This document shows positions 1 to 11,208 of a stretch of 64,000 nucleotides of DNA, piece by piece. The DNA lies in contig BSBM01000608.1 of NCBI GenBank assembly GCA_027924585.1, positions 8,248,501-8,312,500 on the forward strand, written 5' to 3'. Position 1 is the stretch's first letter, and the number at the start of each line of letters is the position of its first letter. Origin of the DNA: Larix kaempferi (Eukaryota; Streptophyta; Pinopsida; Pinales; Pinaceae). Both the position numbers and the translations under genes were made by a program. The notes below the pieces were generated by a model. The model did not search any database. It had not been told where the DNA came from and worked only from the letters and a program-made list of their open reading frames with translations.

Positions 1-1849
1 TGGATATTCATGGTGGACCATTGTTGACCATAACTAACCATGCTCGACTATATTTGACCATGGTTGACTATGATCCACCATGGTTAACTATGGATGACCC
101 TAGTTGGTTAACCATGGTTATTCATGGTTGACTCTGACTGTTCATGGTTGACAATGGTGTACCATGGTTGGTGATGGTTAGCCATGGTTATTCAAGGTTG
201 ACTATGGATGACTATGGATGACCATTGTTGAGTATGGTTATTCATGGTTGACTATGGTGAGTGATGGATGACCATGATTGTCTATGGTGAATATGATGAC
301 CATGCTTCAACTATGCTTAACCCTATGGTTGACTATGGTTTACCCTTTGGTTAACTATTGTTAGCCAACAATGGTTTACCTAAGATGAATATGGTTGAAT
401 ACGGTTGACCATAGTTGGCTAGCCATGGTTTTTCATGGCACACTATGCTTGATCAAGGTTCACTATGGTTTTTCAGGGTTGACCATAGATAACTATGCTT
501 GGTCATGGTTATACATGGTTGACCATGGTTAACAATGGTTGCTCATGGTTGACTATAGTCAATAATGGTTGATCATGGTTGACTATGGTTGAGCATGGTA
601 GCGTATGGTTTACCAAAGTCAACCATGGTTTATTATGGTTGACCTAAGTCAACTATAGTACACCATGGTTCACTTTGGTTTTCCTTTGCTCAACTATAGG
701 AAATCATGGTTGACTTTGGTCAACCATGGTTTACTATGGTTGACTATGGTTAACCAAAGTCAACCATAGTGAATCATGGATGACCATGCTTAACCATAGT
801 TAACCATGGTTGACTATGGATGACCCTAGTTGGTCGACCATGGTTGAATATGGCTAATTATGGTTAACTATTGTTGATTATGGTTGAACATAGTTGGCTA
901 TGGTCAGCCCTAGTTGGTTGACCAAGGTTATTCATTGTTGATTATGGTTGACTATGATGAATGAAGGATAACCATGCTTGACTATGGTTGACCCTATGGA
1001 TATCTATGGTTGGTATTTTGGTTGACTATTGTTGACCTTAGTTGAATATGGTTGACTACCATTAAACATAGTTGGTTAACCATGGTTGTTCATGGTAGAT
1101 TGTGGTTGTTCATGGTTCGCCATGGTTTGTCATGGTTGACCATAGTTGACTATAGTTGACCATGGTTATTCATAGTTGAAAATGGTTGCTCATGGTTGAC
1201 TATAGTCAATAATGGTTGACCATGGTCGACTATGGTTGACTATGATTGACTATGATTATTCAGGTTCAATTTAGTTTGTGATTGTTCATGGTTGACTTTA
1301 GTTGGCTATCGTCAATGATGGTTTATTATAGTTACTAATGATCAAATATGCTTTATGGTGGTTGTTGGTGGTTGTTCATGATGACCATCATTGATTATGG
1401 TTGTTCATGGATGAGAATGGTTGTTCATATTTGGTTGGTTATCGCTAGATATCGCCAATGATGGTTTACTATAGTTATTAATGGTTGACTATAGTTGATG
1501 GTGGTTATTCATGACTGACTATGATTGATTATGGTTGATTATGGTTGAATAACCATAATTAATCATAGTTAGTCATCAACAACCAAGGTGAACCATGGTT
1601 GTTGATGAGTGACTATGATTTATTATGGTTATTCATGGATGAGTGAGGATGTTCATGGTTGAATGTGGTCAACCATGGTTGACTATGGTTGACCCTAGTT
1701 GGTTGACCATGGTTGACTATGGTTGACCCTAGTTGGTTTACCATGGTTGATTATGGTTTACCATGGTTAACTATGATTGACCCTAGTTGGTTGACCATTG
1801 TTGACCATAACTTATCATGCTCGACTATGTTTGACCTTGCACAACCACA
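1..1849. repeat. Degenerate 10-bp minisatellite (GACYATGGTT-like unit)
   Basis: The stretch is built almost wholly of diverged decamers of the form GAC(C/T)ATGGTT. Long parts stay in 10-bp register, for example around 541-660. Variants such as ACCCTAGTTG and TATAGTCAA recur. The array starts outside the window and fades out near 1849, where unique sequence begins. Most units contain TTGAC followed by C or T. Short ORFs here are by-products of the repeat. No gene is visible. Confidence 0.93.
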
Positions 1850-2767
1850 TTTTAAAAGTGGTTGATATACGCCAATCGACGTGAAACCAACCACAACTTG
1901 GTATTTTCTCACGTTTAGTAAATTGGTAGCCTGACACACCTCTTCCCACAAATAATTGACGAAGCTTCTAATATATCCTCTCGGCAGTGGAAGCAACACG
2001 GTACCATTACATTATTGTAGAGGAAACTAGGAAGGAAGATATCATGGTGATGGCGATGGTGATGAACAAATCCAATGTGGGAAGGGGAAAATGATTGATG
2101 TCTACTTCTAGATGGTGGAAAATTGTGGAGCCAAATCCCAAAGATCCCATTCTCGGAGTCACTAAAGCCTTTTTAGTAAATAAATATCCTATCAAGGTCA
2201 ATGTTGGTGTGGTAAGGGTTCTTATTTTGGGTCTCAGGTTTTGGTATTGGCCAATTGTTTATTTGATCACTTTTTAATAGAAAATCATTTACTGTGTATT
2301 TAAATTTGTTATTAGTGAACTGGGGTAAATCAGACCCTGAACACCATGCTCTAACTGCCATGATTGGGGTTTTTGTATCTGTCTTTCTTTTGGGTTTCTG
2401 GGATTTTTCTTGGTGTTTTAGAGGTCATTTCCAATGGATAGTTTTGCATGCTTATATTAATAGAAGGGATTCAATTGTCACAATTAGATATTGTTGGCAG
2501 GCGGTTTGATGGGGAAAGGTCGCGGTACCGCCGACGCTGTGACACATTGGATGAGGGCGCGAAAGGTGTATTTTGTGCTAAAGAATACCGCAGTTAGCGG
2601 GGTTTTGGTCACTTGGACCATATATTATGTAATAGTGAGTCAGTTGTACTGCGGTATGTGGGTTTTTGGGGTCAATTGGACCGAGTCAATTAGATATTGG
2701 GTCAATTATCTATAGTGTCAGTTAGGAAGTCATTTGTAAGTGGACAAATATTGTAATGGCAGAAGCC
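1850..2767. other. Unassigned intergenic DNA, possibly LTR-like upstream sequence
   Basis: No recognisable coding region. Small ORFs of 60-80 codons occur in several frames but none shows a known motif. The part from about 2490 to 2760 is richer in G and C and runs into a clear TATA box, so it may be the U3 of an old LTR or the upstream region of a lost gene. I could not find its second end or a partner copy in the window. Confidence 0.4.
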
Positions 2768-2775
2768 TATAAATA
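2768..2775 (+). promoter_or_regulatory. TATA box (TATAAATA)
   Basis: CCTATAAATAGATGAGAG is a textbook plant TATA context, followed by a purine-rich stretch of about 70 bp that would suit a leader. No convincing ORF follows, so it probably belongs to an LTR remnant. Function is inferred from sequence only. Confidence 0.5.
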
Positions 2776-4666
2776 GATGAGAGTTGTAGGTGTTAGAAAG
2801 AGAAAAGTGAAAGTGGGAGAAGAAGAGTAAGCGAGAGATAAGGTGATGCATGTATACAGAGATCTATGTTTTTTTTCCGGTTTATGATTGCGACAGTAAT
2901 ATAATGATGATGTTCTGGTACAATCTTTGTGCGATGTTGCGATGTATGAATGTTGTTATATTTGTTTGATGCAATGTTTGTTTACTATTGCCGGGATGAT
3001 AAATGTTGTGATTAAGTAATGTGTTCTATGTTGTACATGATGATAAATGCTGCAATTATGTTATAACTCCTTGCCAAATGTTTAAAGTTTCTGGTTGAAT
3101 ACTGCAATAGAGATAGTCTGCGTAGCCACAACTCTCCTCGTCCCTCGGCGGAAACATGGTTCCATCTGCTCTTCCTGGACGCCTCGGGTGAGACCTCATC
3201 CACTCTGCGGGTGTTGCTGGGTGGGCTCAGACCTGCTCGAGCCAATGCCTAGGGAGACTGCGTTATGCGTCGACAGTGAGGCGAACCCCTGTCGACCGAG
3301 GTCGCGTTGGTCAACAGATACATGTATTACTAGGGCATCTGCACAAGATCTAGATCCTACATATAGATTTTCATAATCTTTTTTAAGATGTCAGATGAGC
3401 TGAACATTCTATTTCTATAGAAGTAGTCCAGTGTTTGGAAGATAGTCTAGGATGGTCACTTTGATTCCAGTCCATTTTTGCAAACATCTCTTCTTTCTCC
3501 CAAATTTTCTTAATTTTTTGGAATTTTTTAGGATGCCAAAGTTTTCAGGTCCAAGTTTTATGCTCGTCAAGTTTTGCCTTTTTTTCCCATTTGTATCGAT
3601 GTTTTCCATTGTCAATTTGATGACCCCAATAGATTTTTTCACTGATGCAGAGTTTTTCCATATTGGAAACTTTCCACTTCTTATTGAGATGTAATTTCCC
3701 AGAGGAACCTTTCTACCAGGACAAACTTATCCAAACCTTGGCCTGAAATTTGATATGTGTCCCGCTTGTGCTAATTTTAAATATGCATCTTCGAGTTTCA
3801 CAACGTTGAGGTGCATATTAGATCTTGATTTAGAAGGGTTTGTGCTAGTTTCAATGCACCTAATGTGCCAACTTGATTCAATGCTCCGTCACACATGGAC
3901 TGAGAAAAAGTTGATGGATCACTCCACCCCCACCCCTTCCTGAGATTGCACACTTCTTCTCTTAGTGTAATTATTTTACTCCATTTAAAAAAATTAAAGC
4001 ATCCTTGAAATGTTGGTTCCAGTAACATGATAGCTTTGAAATTTTGATGCCAATAACATAATTTTTTTGAAGAAAAACTTCCTTAAGATAAAAAAAAACT
4101 TGCACAACATGGTGGTAGTGAGAGATATTTGAACAATAAGTACCATTAGCTATCATACCTGAGGATTGAATATAATATAATATCTTATTTTGAGGAGGAT
4201 GTTCGGTCTCTCCCATGTTAATGAATGCTTTACCCATTCTTTGGTATATGCATGAATGGTCCCAAATCGCCATAATGAAAAGCAATTGAGAATTCAATAC
4301 TTGTTTACGAGTATGAAATACTGTAGTACACCTTCCTTTTCATTAAGTAATCACTACTTCTTTTTTTTCAAATATGTTCCTTATGTTGATGATATATTTT
4401 TAAATCATTGTCTAGGATTTGGAGAGAAAGATTGACATTTCGAGGGCGGTTAGCTTACTGACCCAAAAATGTTTTTGATTAGTAAAATTGCAATGTGAAT
4501 ACACTTTGATCCCTATATTTTCACCGAAAAAGATATAATAACATCTGAATTGTCTCTAAACGACAAGACCAAGAACAATTGGAAGCTTGAAATTCATTAC
4601 ATTCACAAAAAGGGACATAGTACAACAATATATATTTATTAATTAATAATATTTGGACATATTCTT
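2776..4666. other. Unassigned DNA with a GC-rich patch at about 3110-3330
   Basis: The first 300 bp are TG-rich. A GC-rich patch with several CG dinucleotides follows (about 3110-3330), unlike the AT-rich surroundings; it resembles the leader part of a retroelement, but no primer-binding site is visible. From 3400 to 4666 there are only short unrelated ORFs on both strands and AT-rich DNA. Nothing here can be named. Confidence 0.35.
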
Positions 4667-4934
4667 TTTTTTTTTCAACAGAAAAAACATACTATTGATA
4701 TTCATTAAGAATCAAATAGTACATAAATGTTCATGTCTATGAAATACCAAGACTATTGTATCAAAACATAGTCAAATTGTCCTTTTGTGACAACCTCTTA
4801 GGTCTTCTCCAAAATAGGACTGCTAATATGACAATAAGTACTACCTAGTTCTATAATTTTGCAAAAGATAGAGTTGTGTCCAAAAAAAAAAACTAACGTT
4901 GAACTGAAAGGATCAATCAAACAACCTCCTAGTG

Positions 4935-5488
4935 CCCATATCACAAACATGGGAATCTTGAAGTTCTTCCCAAACTAAGATACCTTCCTCACCATCCAGG
5001 GCCTGTTTTGAAAGTTTATCTGCTAGGGAGTTGTGCTGTCTCTAGATGTGTTCCAACAAGATATTCCTAAAAAGACATATTTTTTACTTGATCCTTTTGC
5101 ACCAATGAAGTAGGGAAGTAACTTTTAAATTATATTCACCCCGTGCCCATTTTATTGTGACCCTAGAATCTCCAAATATTTTCAGATCATCTATCCCAAA
5201 GACACTTGACACTTTTAAAACACACCAGAGAGAAAGAAGCTCAGCTTTCATATTTGTGCCACTACCGCAATTTAGCCTCAGCGTAAAATAATGAAATTGA
5301 TTTATGTAAATAGCTCCACTTGTAGCACAAAGACCGTTTCTAGCTGCTCCATCAAAGAAGAGAACATGACTAGTAAACTTAGGATCAAAGAAACTAATTT
5401 TTGGGATGCTCAAAGTTTTTTGTTCGCTAATAAAGGACCGATACACATTTATAATCTGAGAAGTTGTTTTCTGCATACTTGGGTTCAT
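4935..5488 (-). pseudogene. LINE RNase H domain (decayed)
   Basis: The minus strand encodes a plant L1 RNase H. The start FFDGAARNG supplies the first catalytic Asp, followed by the Glu region KAELLSLWCVL, FGDSRV for the third acidic residue, and past a stop near 5084 the ending RQHNSLADKLSKQAL with the last Asp. All four acidic positions are recognisable, but stop codons interrupt the frame. This domain removes RNA from RNA:DNA hybrids during target-primed reverse transcription. It follows the zinc-binding region directly, the normal order for plant L1 elements. Non-functional here. Confidence 0.85.
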
Positions 5489-5491
5489 ATT

Positions 5492-5762
5492 TTAAAAAAT
5501 TACCTTGTTTATGGAGTACCATATAAACCAAGAAATGATAACAGGAAGCAAGTAGTGTTCTCTATAGTTCCTAATCCAATTGAGTGAGCATATATCAAAG
5601 TTCTCTTGACCCCATAGCTGATTGATATTCAGTGTAGTGCAAACACTATTCCATATATTCCTTGTGAATTCACAGTGCACAAGTAGATGGTGGGAAGTCT
5701 CAAATTTTTTTTTGCATAAAGAACATAAACTGGGGCCGTGCCATCCCATCTTCACAAGATTG
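5492..5762 (-). pseudogene. LINE RT zinc-binding region (zf-RVT), C-terminal half
   Basis: The minus-strand peptide has the zf-RVT pattern: NLVKMGWHGPSLCSLC, then HHLLVHCEF, giving the Cys-x2-Cys and His-x4-Cys pairs typical of plant LINE polyproteins, followed by the Trp-rich WFIWYS. The upstream half of the same domain is at 61013-61382. Codons beyond 5762 belong to the LTR of element A and only extend the frame by chance. The frame is closed by a stop at 5492, just before the RNase H segment. Confidence 0.85.
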
Positions 5763-5781
5763 TGTTGTAGGCACAACAAAT

Positions 5782-5804
5782 CCCATGTTTTTATCAAACA
5801 TGGG
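5782..5804. other. Hairpin near the LTR end
   Basis: CCCATGTTT and AAACATGGG form a perfect 9-bp stem around the loop TTATC. The same hairpin is at 55661-55683 in the 3' LTR. The first 16 bases of the LTR are also partly self-complementary (TGTTGT and ACAACA). Confidence 0.75.
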
Positions 5805-5995
5805 AGCCCCAATTTGTATTTACAATGGTAATGTTTAATTTCCTTAATCATTTTGGGGTTTCATGATGTTGATCATGCATTTTATTTCTTTGTCATGAAT
5901 CAATCCAACTGATAATTTTTCCTTCCAAAATTCATTGATTTTTTATGTTTTTGTGAGTTGCGGAGAGCATAAATTTTCTCCAAACTTTGTCCTTT

Positions 5996-6440
5996 CCGCA
6001 ACCTGCAATTTGCAATCCACAATGCAGATTGTGGATGCTTGGTTATTTGGATTTGAAATTTCTCTTTCCGCAACCCGCAATCCGCAATTGCAGATTGCGG
6101 ATGTCAAAAATTATTTTGAATGAATTGGGTCTTTCTATTACGCAACCCGCAACCCGCAATTGCGGATTATGGAAAGAGTTTCAAAATTAAATTCACACTT
6201 TATGTTTCTGCAACCCAATACCCACATTGTAGATTGCGGAAAGTGTTTGAAAAATAAATTTGCGCTTTGCGTTTCCACAATCCGCAACCCGCAATTGCGG
6301 ATTGCGGAATGTGGAAAGAACATCGTTTTTAATTGTGTCGTTTGCGTAACTAAAACCCACAATTGCGGATTGTGGGAACTTTTGGTTCATTTATATTTAG
6401 AGTTGTGTTTCCGCAACCCGCAACCCGCATTGCAGAAACG
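5996..6440. repeat. Array of seven palindromic units, period about 68 bp
   Basis: Imperfect palindromes built from CCGCAACCCGCAAT and ATTGCGGATTGCGG recur with centres near 6025, 6088, 6157, 6225, 6293, 6361 and 6427. AT-rich spacers such as a variant of AAATTCACACTTTATG separate them. The array lies 340-790 bp upstream of the LTR ORF, where U3 control elements would be expected. It recurs in the 3' LTR at 55874-56328. Short ORFs in this region on both strands arise from the repeats. Confidence 0.85.
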
Positions 6441-6783
6441 ACGTACATTTTTTTTGCAAAAAATAATTTCCGCAACTCTTCTTCCACATCTTGCATTTTA
6501 GATCTTAGCCTTTGATTTGTTTTGATCCTACGATCCAGATTTCATCCCACGAATTTGTTAATATTTCAATTTTTTTTCTTTTACCATTTTCAATTTCGTG
6601 AATTTCACCCGTGACAAGGATTTACTGCAGGATTTTACTATGGTTGTTTTCCTTCCGTTTTCGTCAGCAAAGGTTGGTTTTTCTTTCTTTTCCCATTGGT
6701 TGTTTATGGATTTTATTGATTTTCAAATTGTTTATTGATTGGTTTTTATTTATTTATTTATCAGAATTTACCAGTCTTGCACC

Positions 6784-9700
6784 ATGTCGAGAAATACCCA
6801 TTCCAAGACAACCCAAAAAGACTTGATAAGCAAAGACCCTAATTTTGGCATTCTCATTGATACCAGCGATAGAGTGTCTGAATCCTATTAGCTGGACTAG
6901 TCACAAATTTATGCCATCTTTGACAATGACGATCTGTCGAAAATTCAGGATAACCAGTCTAGTTATGAGAATATCAGAGATTCCCAATTACATGCCATAG
7001 CAGCTAGACCAACCCTCCTCCCATACACAGACGCCGTGAAATGGATAATTGACCACGCAGACCACAAAGACCGTTCTTTTAATGATAATGTAGGGTACCA
7101 ATTGGCTTCTTTCTGCTCAGAGGTTTTTGTCAAAGCATATGCCCTAAGGCCGGAGACCCAATTTCTCAATGCATCTTTCCTAGACTCTATAAAGACCCGG
7201 TTTAACTTTGATGAGATGATAAAATCCTGGATGAATAACCCAACCATCTTCACACCCAAAGCCGATAACTCCTACCCTATTTCATGGTTTAAGGAACCCT
7301 TTTCTCTTTTACAAGCCATTCTTTGCAGGTTGTATGGCCTACCAAATTGTTCTGTGTTTAAAGATAAATGGGAACCTATCGCATATCATGTCCTCACAAC
7401 AGGGGAATATTTTAATTGGGCTAAGATTCTTTCAGCCGAGTTAAAATCAGTGATTGAACGTTACTAGAAAACACCGGCCTTGAGGAAACCTCCTTTTTTC
7501 TATTCGGATTATGCTTTTGATGTGTTTTGTTCAACCTTCAAGTTCCCCTCCATGGGATGGAATTGGACTCTTTCAGCTCCTCCGGTTCATATATATTGTT
7601 CAACATTATGGGAAAATAACTATGTGCCTCTGCTGTATGACATTTGTGATCATATCTTTGGAACAATTTATCACAAGATATTTAGAGAGGATGCACCTTC
7701 CTTCTCTACTCATGCCAAAACACTCATCCCCACTATTGGTGATTGGTATGTAGGAGAATCCTTCTCCTATATTAGGGTTTGGGGAAGCAATACAGCTCAT
7801 TTGTTGCCAAGAATAGTCCCAGATAAGTTGTTGCTGGAAGAAATTGCTTCCCAGACTGTCACTCATGGATTGTTCCTGAAATTAACTGGACCTAAAAGAA
7901 AAGGATGGACCAAATTCCCATTGAACCTTGGGCCTCTGGTCATTCAAAAATCAAGACATGCTGCAGTGTTAGGAAATAAAATTGTTTCACTAAAGCTGGG
8001 AAAAGCTCCCAAAAGGATGCATGATCCCAAGGCATTCCTGGCTAACCACTTTTCCTAGGAACATATGAATACTACCTATGCTCATGAGGCTGCCCCTAAT
8101 GATTCTATTTACCAGGGAGTAAATTTGTTTTTTGAAGTCCTAATTAGGGATAAAACCAAAGAAGAACAAAGTTTCATTCTCCAATACCAATAGGAACTCA
8201 AGTCCAAGGTTTTGAGTTATAGGAAAATGGAACTATCACTTGAAGAATAGGCCAAAAGAGACAGGTAAGAGAAAGATGCACAAAAGGAAAACCCTCCCTT
8301 GTTGTTAACTTAGCAGGATGAAGGAAAAGAAAAAGGCCTTGTGGAGGATGTTCAACAAACCAAGAATATTTTAATTCAATCAACTGATGAGATGAAGAAG
8401 GAACTGGCACACATGACCGCAATGGTTGATACTCAGGTGATTGCTGCAAGTACCCCAGCAAAAAGGGAGAAGAGTCAAACCCCTGTGTCTCAGATACCCA
8501 CATTAAACATTGAAGACAATGATGCAGAAGATGAAAGGCTTCCAATCAGATCTGTTTTCCCTCTTGTTCTTGTCATACAAGAGACCACTGAAGTCTCCCA
8601 GTCTATTACAGATTTTCTTGATAGCATTGTGATGGATGATACCACTCCAGAGGTTCATTTTCCTGAAGTCACCACTATTGTTTCTACATCAAATCCTACA
8701 TCCCTAATCAATTCTATGGAGCTCCCTTTTACCTCATTTGTTGATGTTACCCTTCCAACATTTACCTTAGCTGAAATACTTGCTGCTTCCACCATTACTT
8801 CTCTACCAACCTTCTTAACTCCACCTGTCACCTTACTACCACACATTACTAAGATGCAAGACCCAACTGTTTCTCTGCAACCATCAGTTACCATTGCCTC
8901 TACTTCTCTCCCCGAGGTTGTCACTTTGACTACTTCTCCTACTTTTGTACCTTCAATTTCTGGCACTTCCACCTCTTATATGTCCACCTCCCAAATCACC
9001 ATGTCCATCCCAAATTCTACTGTCACCCAAACAGCTCCACTAGTTGCAACATGTAATGTAGCCACATCTTCAACAGATTTGATAGCTGATTGTGGAGATG
9101 ATGATGTGGTTTTCCTTGGGGAATACTTCTATAGTTGGTCAGCCAAAGCAGTGGTGAAAAGAGGTAATAAGAGAAGCAGGGAACCAACTATGCTGCAAGC
9201 GCCTGTCCCTAATCAAATAATTTGGGAAAAACAGTCCGCTGACATCCAGCAGGAGGCATTAGACAATGCTGCAACAATGGGGGAATTTGTTGGAGCCAAT
9301 TATGATTAAATTACTTCACTGAATAAGGAGATTGATATCAAGAAAGAAGAGTTGAAGAAGCTCCAGGAGCAGCAAATCAAAATTAATGAAGAAAATCAAT
9401 CTCAGCTTCATGAATTGAGAAATGAGTATGAAAGTTAGCTCAAGGATCTACAAGCACAGAACACTTCTCTCCAGCTTCAACTATAGTATATACAAGTCCA
9501 AAATACTGGCAATGCTGAGAAGGATGCAGCAACTGAAGGATGCAGTTTCCAATGCAGCCACTTCTTCTTTCTCTAGGTTTTCCAAGGAAGAGTTCAAGGA
9601 ATTGGCCATTAAAATAAATGAAGAGCATCACAAACTCTTGGTTGAGTTATTTATTTCCCTGAATGGTATTCAAGAAATTCATAATGATTTTGAGTGACTT

Positions 9701-10282
9701 TCCATTATCCTCGAGCAGCACATTGAAAAAAGGAAACAAGCTTCCAAGGCCATTGAAGATATTTTTGAATGGCAAAGTTATATTAAGGACAAACCTGGGG
9801 ATATCCCAGTTTTATATAGCTTCAATTTTAGGAGAATAAGAACATCTTTGGATGCCTGGAAAAATGCTTGTGAGTTAGTTGAAGAAATAATTAAGAAGGC
9901 ACAAGAAATTTGTGGTAGAAGATGGTATGCTGCAGACAATATCATGGTCATGCTAGAGTTTCCCACTCTGGATCTTATTAAGAAGGCTTGTCCACCAAAC
10001 TTGATGATTGAGCAGGTTGATAGTAGGTGTGCACTGGTCCAAGAGCAGATTCAACAGCTCGATCACGTAAATATTTAAGAAGTTGACAAGTTCATCAAGC
10101 AACCTGTCAATATGGAGAACAAGATCCATATTTTTCTGCGTACTTGGCACAAACTAAGCAAGAATGAGATTGAATCTTTCACGTGTGATGCCCAGTTGGG
10201 AGTCAAATTGGCTAAGTATCCTGATGTGGACGAGTTGTTGGAAGTTTGGGACAAGTGGCAAGGTGCCCTTGGCTATTCTTAG
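6784..10282 (+). pseudogene. LTR-encoded protein of element A, 5' copy (about 1,165 codons, decayed)
   Basis: An almost continuous frame runs from ATG at 6784 (MSRNTHSKTTQ...) to TAG at 10282 (...WQGALGYS). Its two longest open pieces are 192 and 322 codons. Layout: a short polar N-terminus; a globular aromatic-rich region (about 7036-8058, with WFKEP, LYGLPNCSVF and IRVWGSNTAHLLP); a Ser/Thr/Pro-rich linker (about 8550-9100); then a charged helical half likely to form coiled coil. I know no named family for it. It resembles the protein in the LTRs of element B (IRVWGS versus IRVYGFSHSP, followed by a Pro-rich helix). Stops include 6889, 6898, 7465, 8191, 8248 and 9484, most of them TAG. The role is unknown; position and sense orientation suggest an accessory protein of the element. 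Confidence 0.7.
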
Positions 10283-11177
10283 AGTAGTTTGATTTTGTAA
10301 TCCATGTTTTATGGGAAGTTTACCCTTTGTATATTTATGTAATTATTATTAAAGGGGTAGAGATCTCATAGGGAAAGGACGAGAGAAAATCACCGAAATA
10401 TGATTGGAGATACTCTATGTCATTGAGACTTTGTTATTTTTTGCGGGCTTAACTAAATACAGTTAGTTTTCTCTTGCTATCTCTTTTGTTTAATTTATCA
10501 AATTTATTTGATGGATTCTGATTTTCGCTTCAGCTCATGAATGAACAGTGTTTTGTTTTGAAATCATAATTAATACATCAATCTGTAAGGTTATATTTTT
10601 CTTGACTTGCAATCTATGTATCTCATGTGCTAAATGAATTTGTTTATTTAACTCATTTATCTATTTCTGCAAATGATAAACATATATTATTAGATTAATG
10701 CCAATTTTTCAATTAGCATGTTATAATAGGATAATCTTGTATGTGCTTCAACCCTTAAGTTAAAATCATTCAATTTTTATTGTCTGACTGTGTCTTAAGC
10801 TAGTAAGTAAAGATCCACTTCACGTGTTTGTCAATTGGTGAAAACACTTATTAATTTCCAGATCAGGTTATCCTACACATCAAATCACATTCTTTAATTT
10901 AGATTTAACTTATTTTAGATTTATTTCAAAGCAAATATTACTCACTTCTAAGGAAAGACCATCATTTGATCTTCCCTCATAGGAGGATAAATCCATCAGG
11001 ATCAACCCATTTAAGTGCCAGTAGAGGCCTAATATCCATGGGAGTCAACCATACCAAACAGTCTGGGAATAGAACAGCTCTTGCGCATAGTTGTTTGAAG
11101 CCTTTCAGATTAGGCTGTCACCCTCTGTTGCTAGCCTAGGAAAAAATTCCATCATTTACATACACGGGGCTTTAACA
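10283..11177 (+). other. 3' tail of the element A LTR, no gene
   Basis: AT-rich DNA between the end of the LTR ORF and the LTR end. It is well conserved with 60118-61012 but shows no ORF, and I see no clear TATA box. It ends in a CT-rich stretch before CTTTAACA. Polyadenylation and R/U5 sequence are the natural guess. Confidence 0.5.
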
Positions 11178-11179
11178 AA

Positions 11180-11197
11180 TGGCGCTATAATGAGGGC
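11180..11197 (+). promoter_or_regulatory. Primer-binding site of element A
   Basis: TGGCGCTATAATGAGGGC begins 2 bp after the 5' LTR. It looks like a mutated form of TGGCGCCGTTGCCGGGGA, the tRNA-Asp-type site known from Athila elements. Position is right; the exact tRNA is uncertain because of the mismatches. Confidence 0.6.
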
Positions 11198-11208
11198 CAA
11201 GAATATTC

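Larger units (their letters stand above)
4667..5762 (-). mobile_element. L1-type LINE, 3' part (left fragment)
   Basis: On the minus strand this segment reads, in order, the end of the reverse-transcriptase zinc-binding region, an RNase H domain, a 3' untranslated stretch and a terminal poly(A), seen as a run of T on the plus strand at about 4667-4678. It is the 3' part of a non-LTR retrotransposon. The remainder lies 55 kb away at 61013-61800; the reading frame continues across the two halves when the LTR element and one copy of its target duplication are removed. The RT domain proper is absent, as in many 5'-truncated LINE copies. Confidence 0.85.
5763..11177 (+). repeat. 5' LTR of element A (5.4 kb)
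   Basis: It begins TGTTGTAGGCACAACA and ends CTTTAACA, and matches 55642-61012 along its whole length with scattered substitutions (several per 100 bp in places). It contains a terminal hairpin, a palindrome array, a coding-like region of about 1,165 codons and a 0.9-kb AT-rich tail. LTRs this long are rare; most plant LTRs are well under 3 kb. Confidence 0.92.

Noticed and set aside
1751-2361. Several 60-82 codon ORFs at the satellite edge
   Set aside because: Low-complexity or motif-free, on both strands and mutually overlapping; no start context or homologous look.
5996-6440. Regularly spaced palindromic repeats, CRISPR-like at first sight
   Set aside because: Plant DNA, units are diverged, spacers are themselves similar, and the array lies inside an LTR and is duplicated with it.
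6138-6501. Overlapping ORFs of 65-113 codons on both strands
   Set aside because: They lie in the palindrome array. Repeated CCGCAA and TTGCGG words keep frames open on both strands by chance; the same happens at 55858-56418.
8655-8972. Minus-strand ORF of 105 codons, Val/Glu/Gly-rich
   Set aside because: Shadow of the Ser/Thr/Pro-rich linker of the plus-strand LTR ORF; a matching shadow is at 58500-58796.
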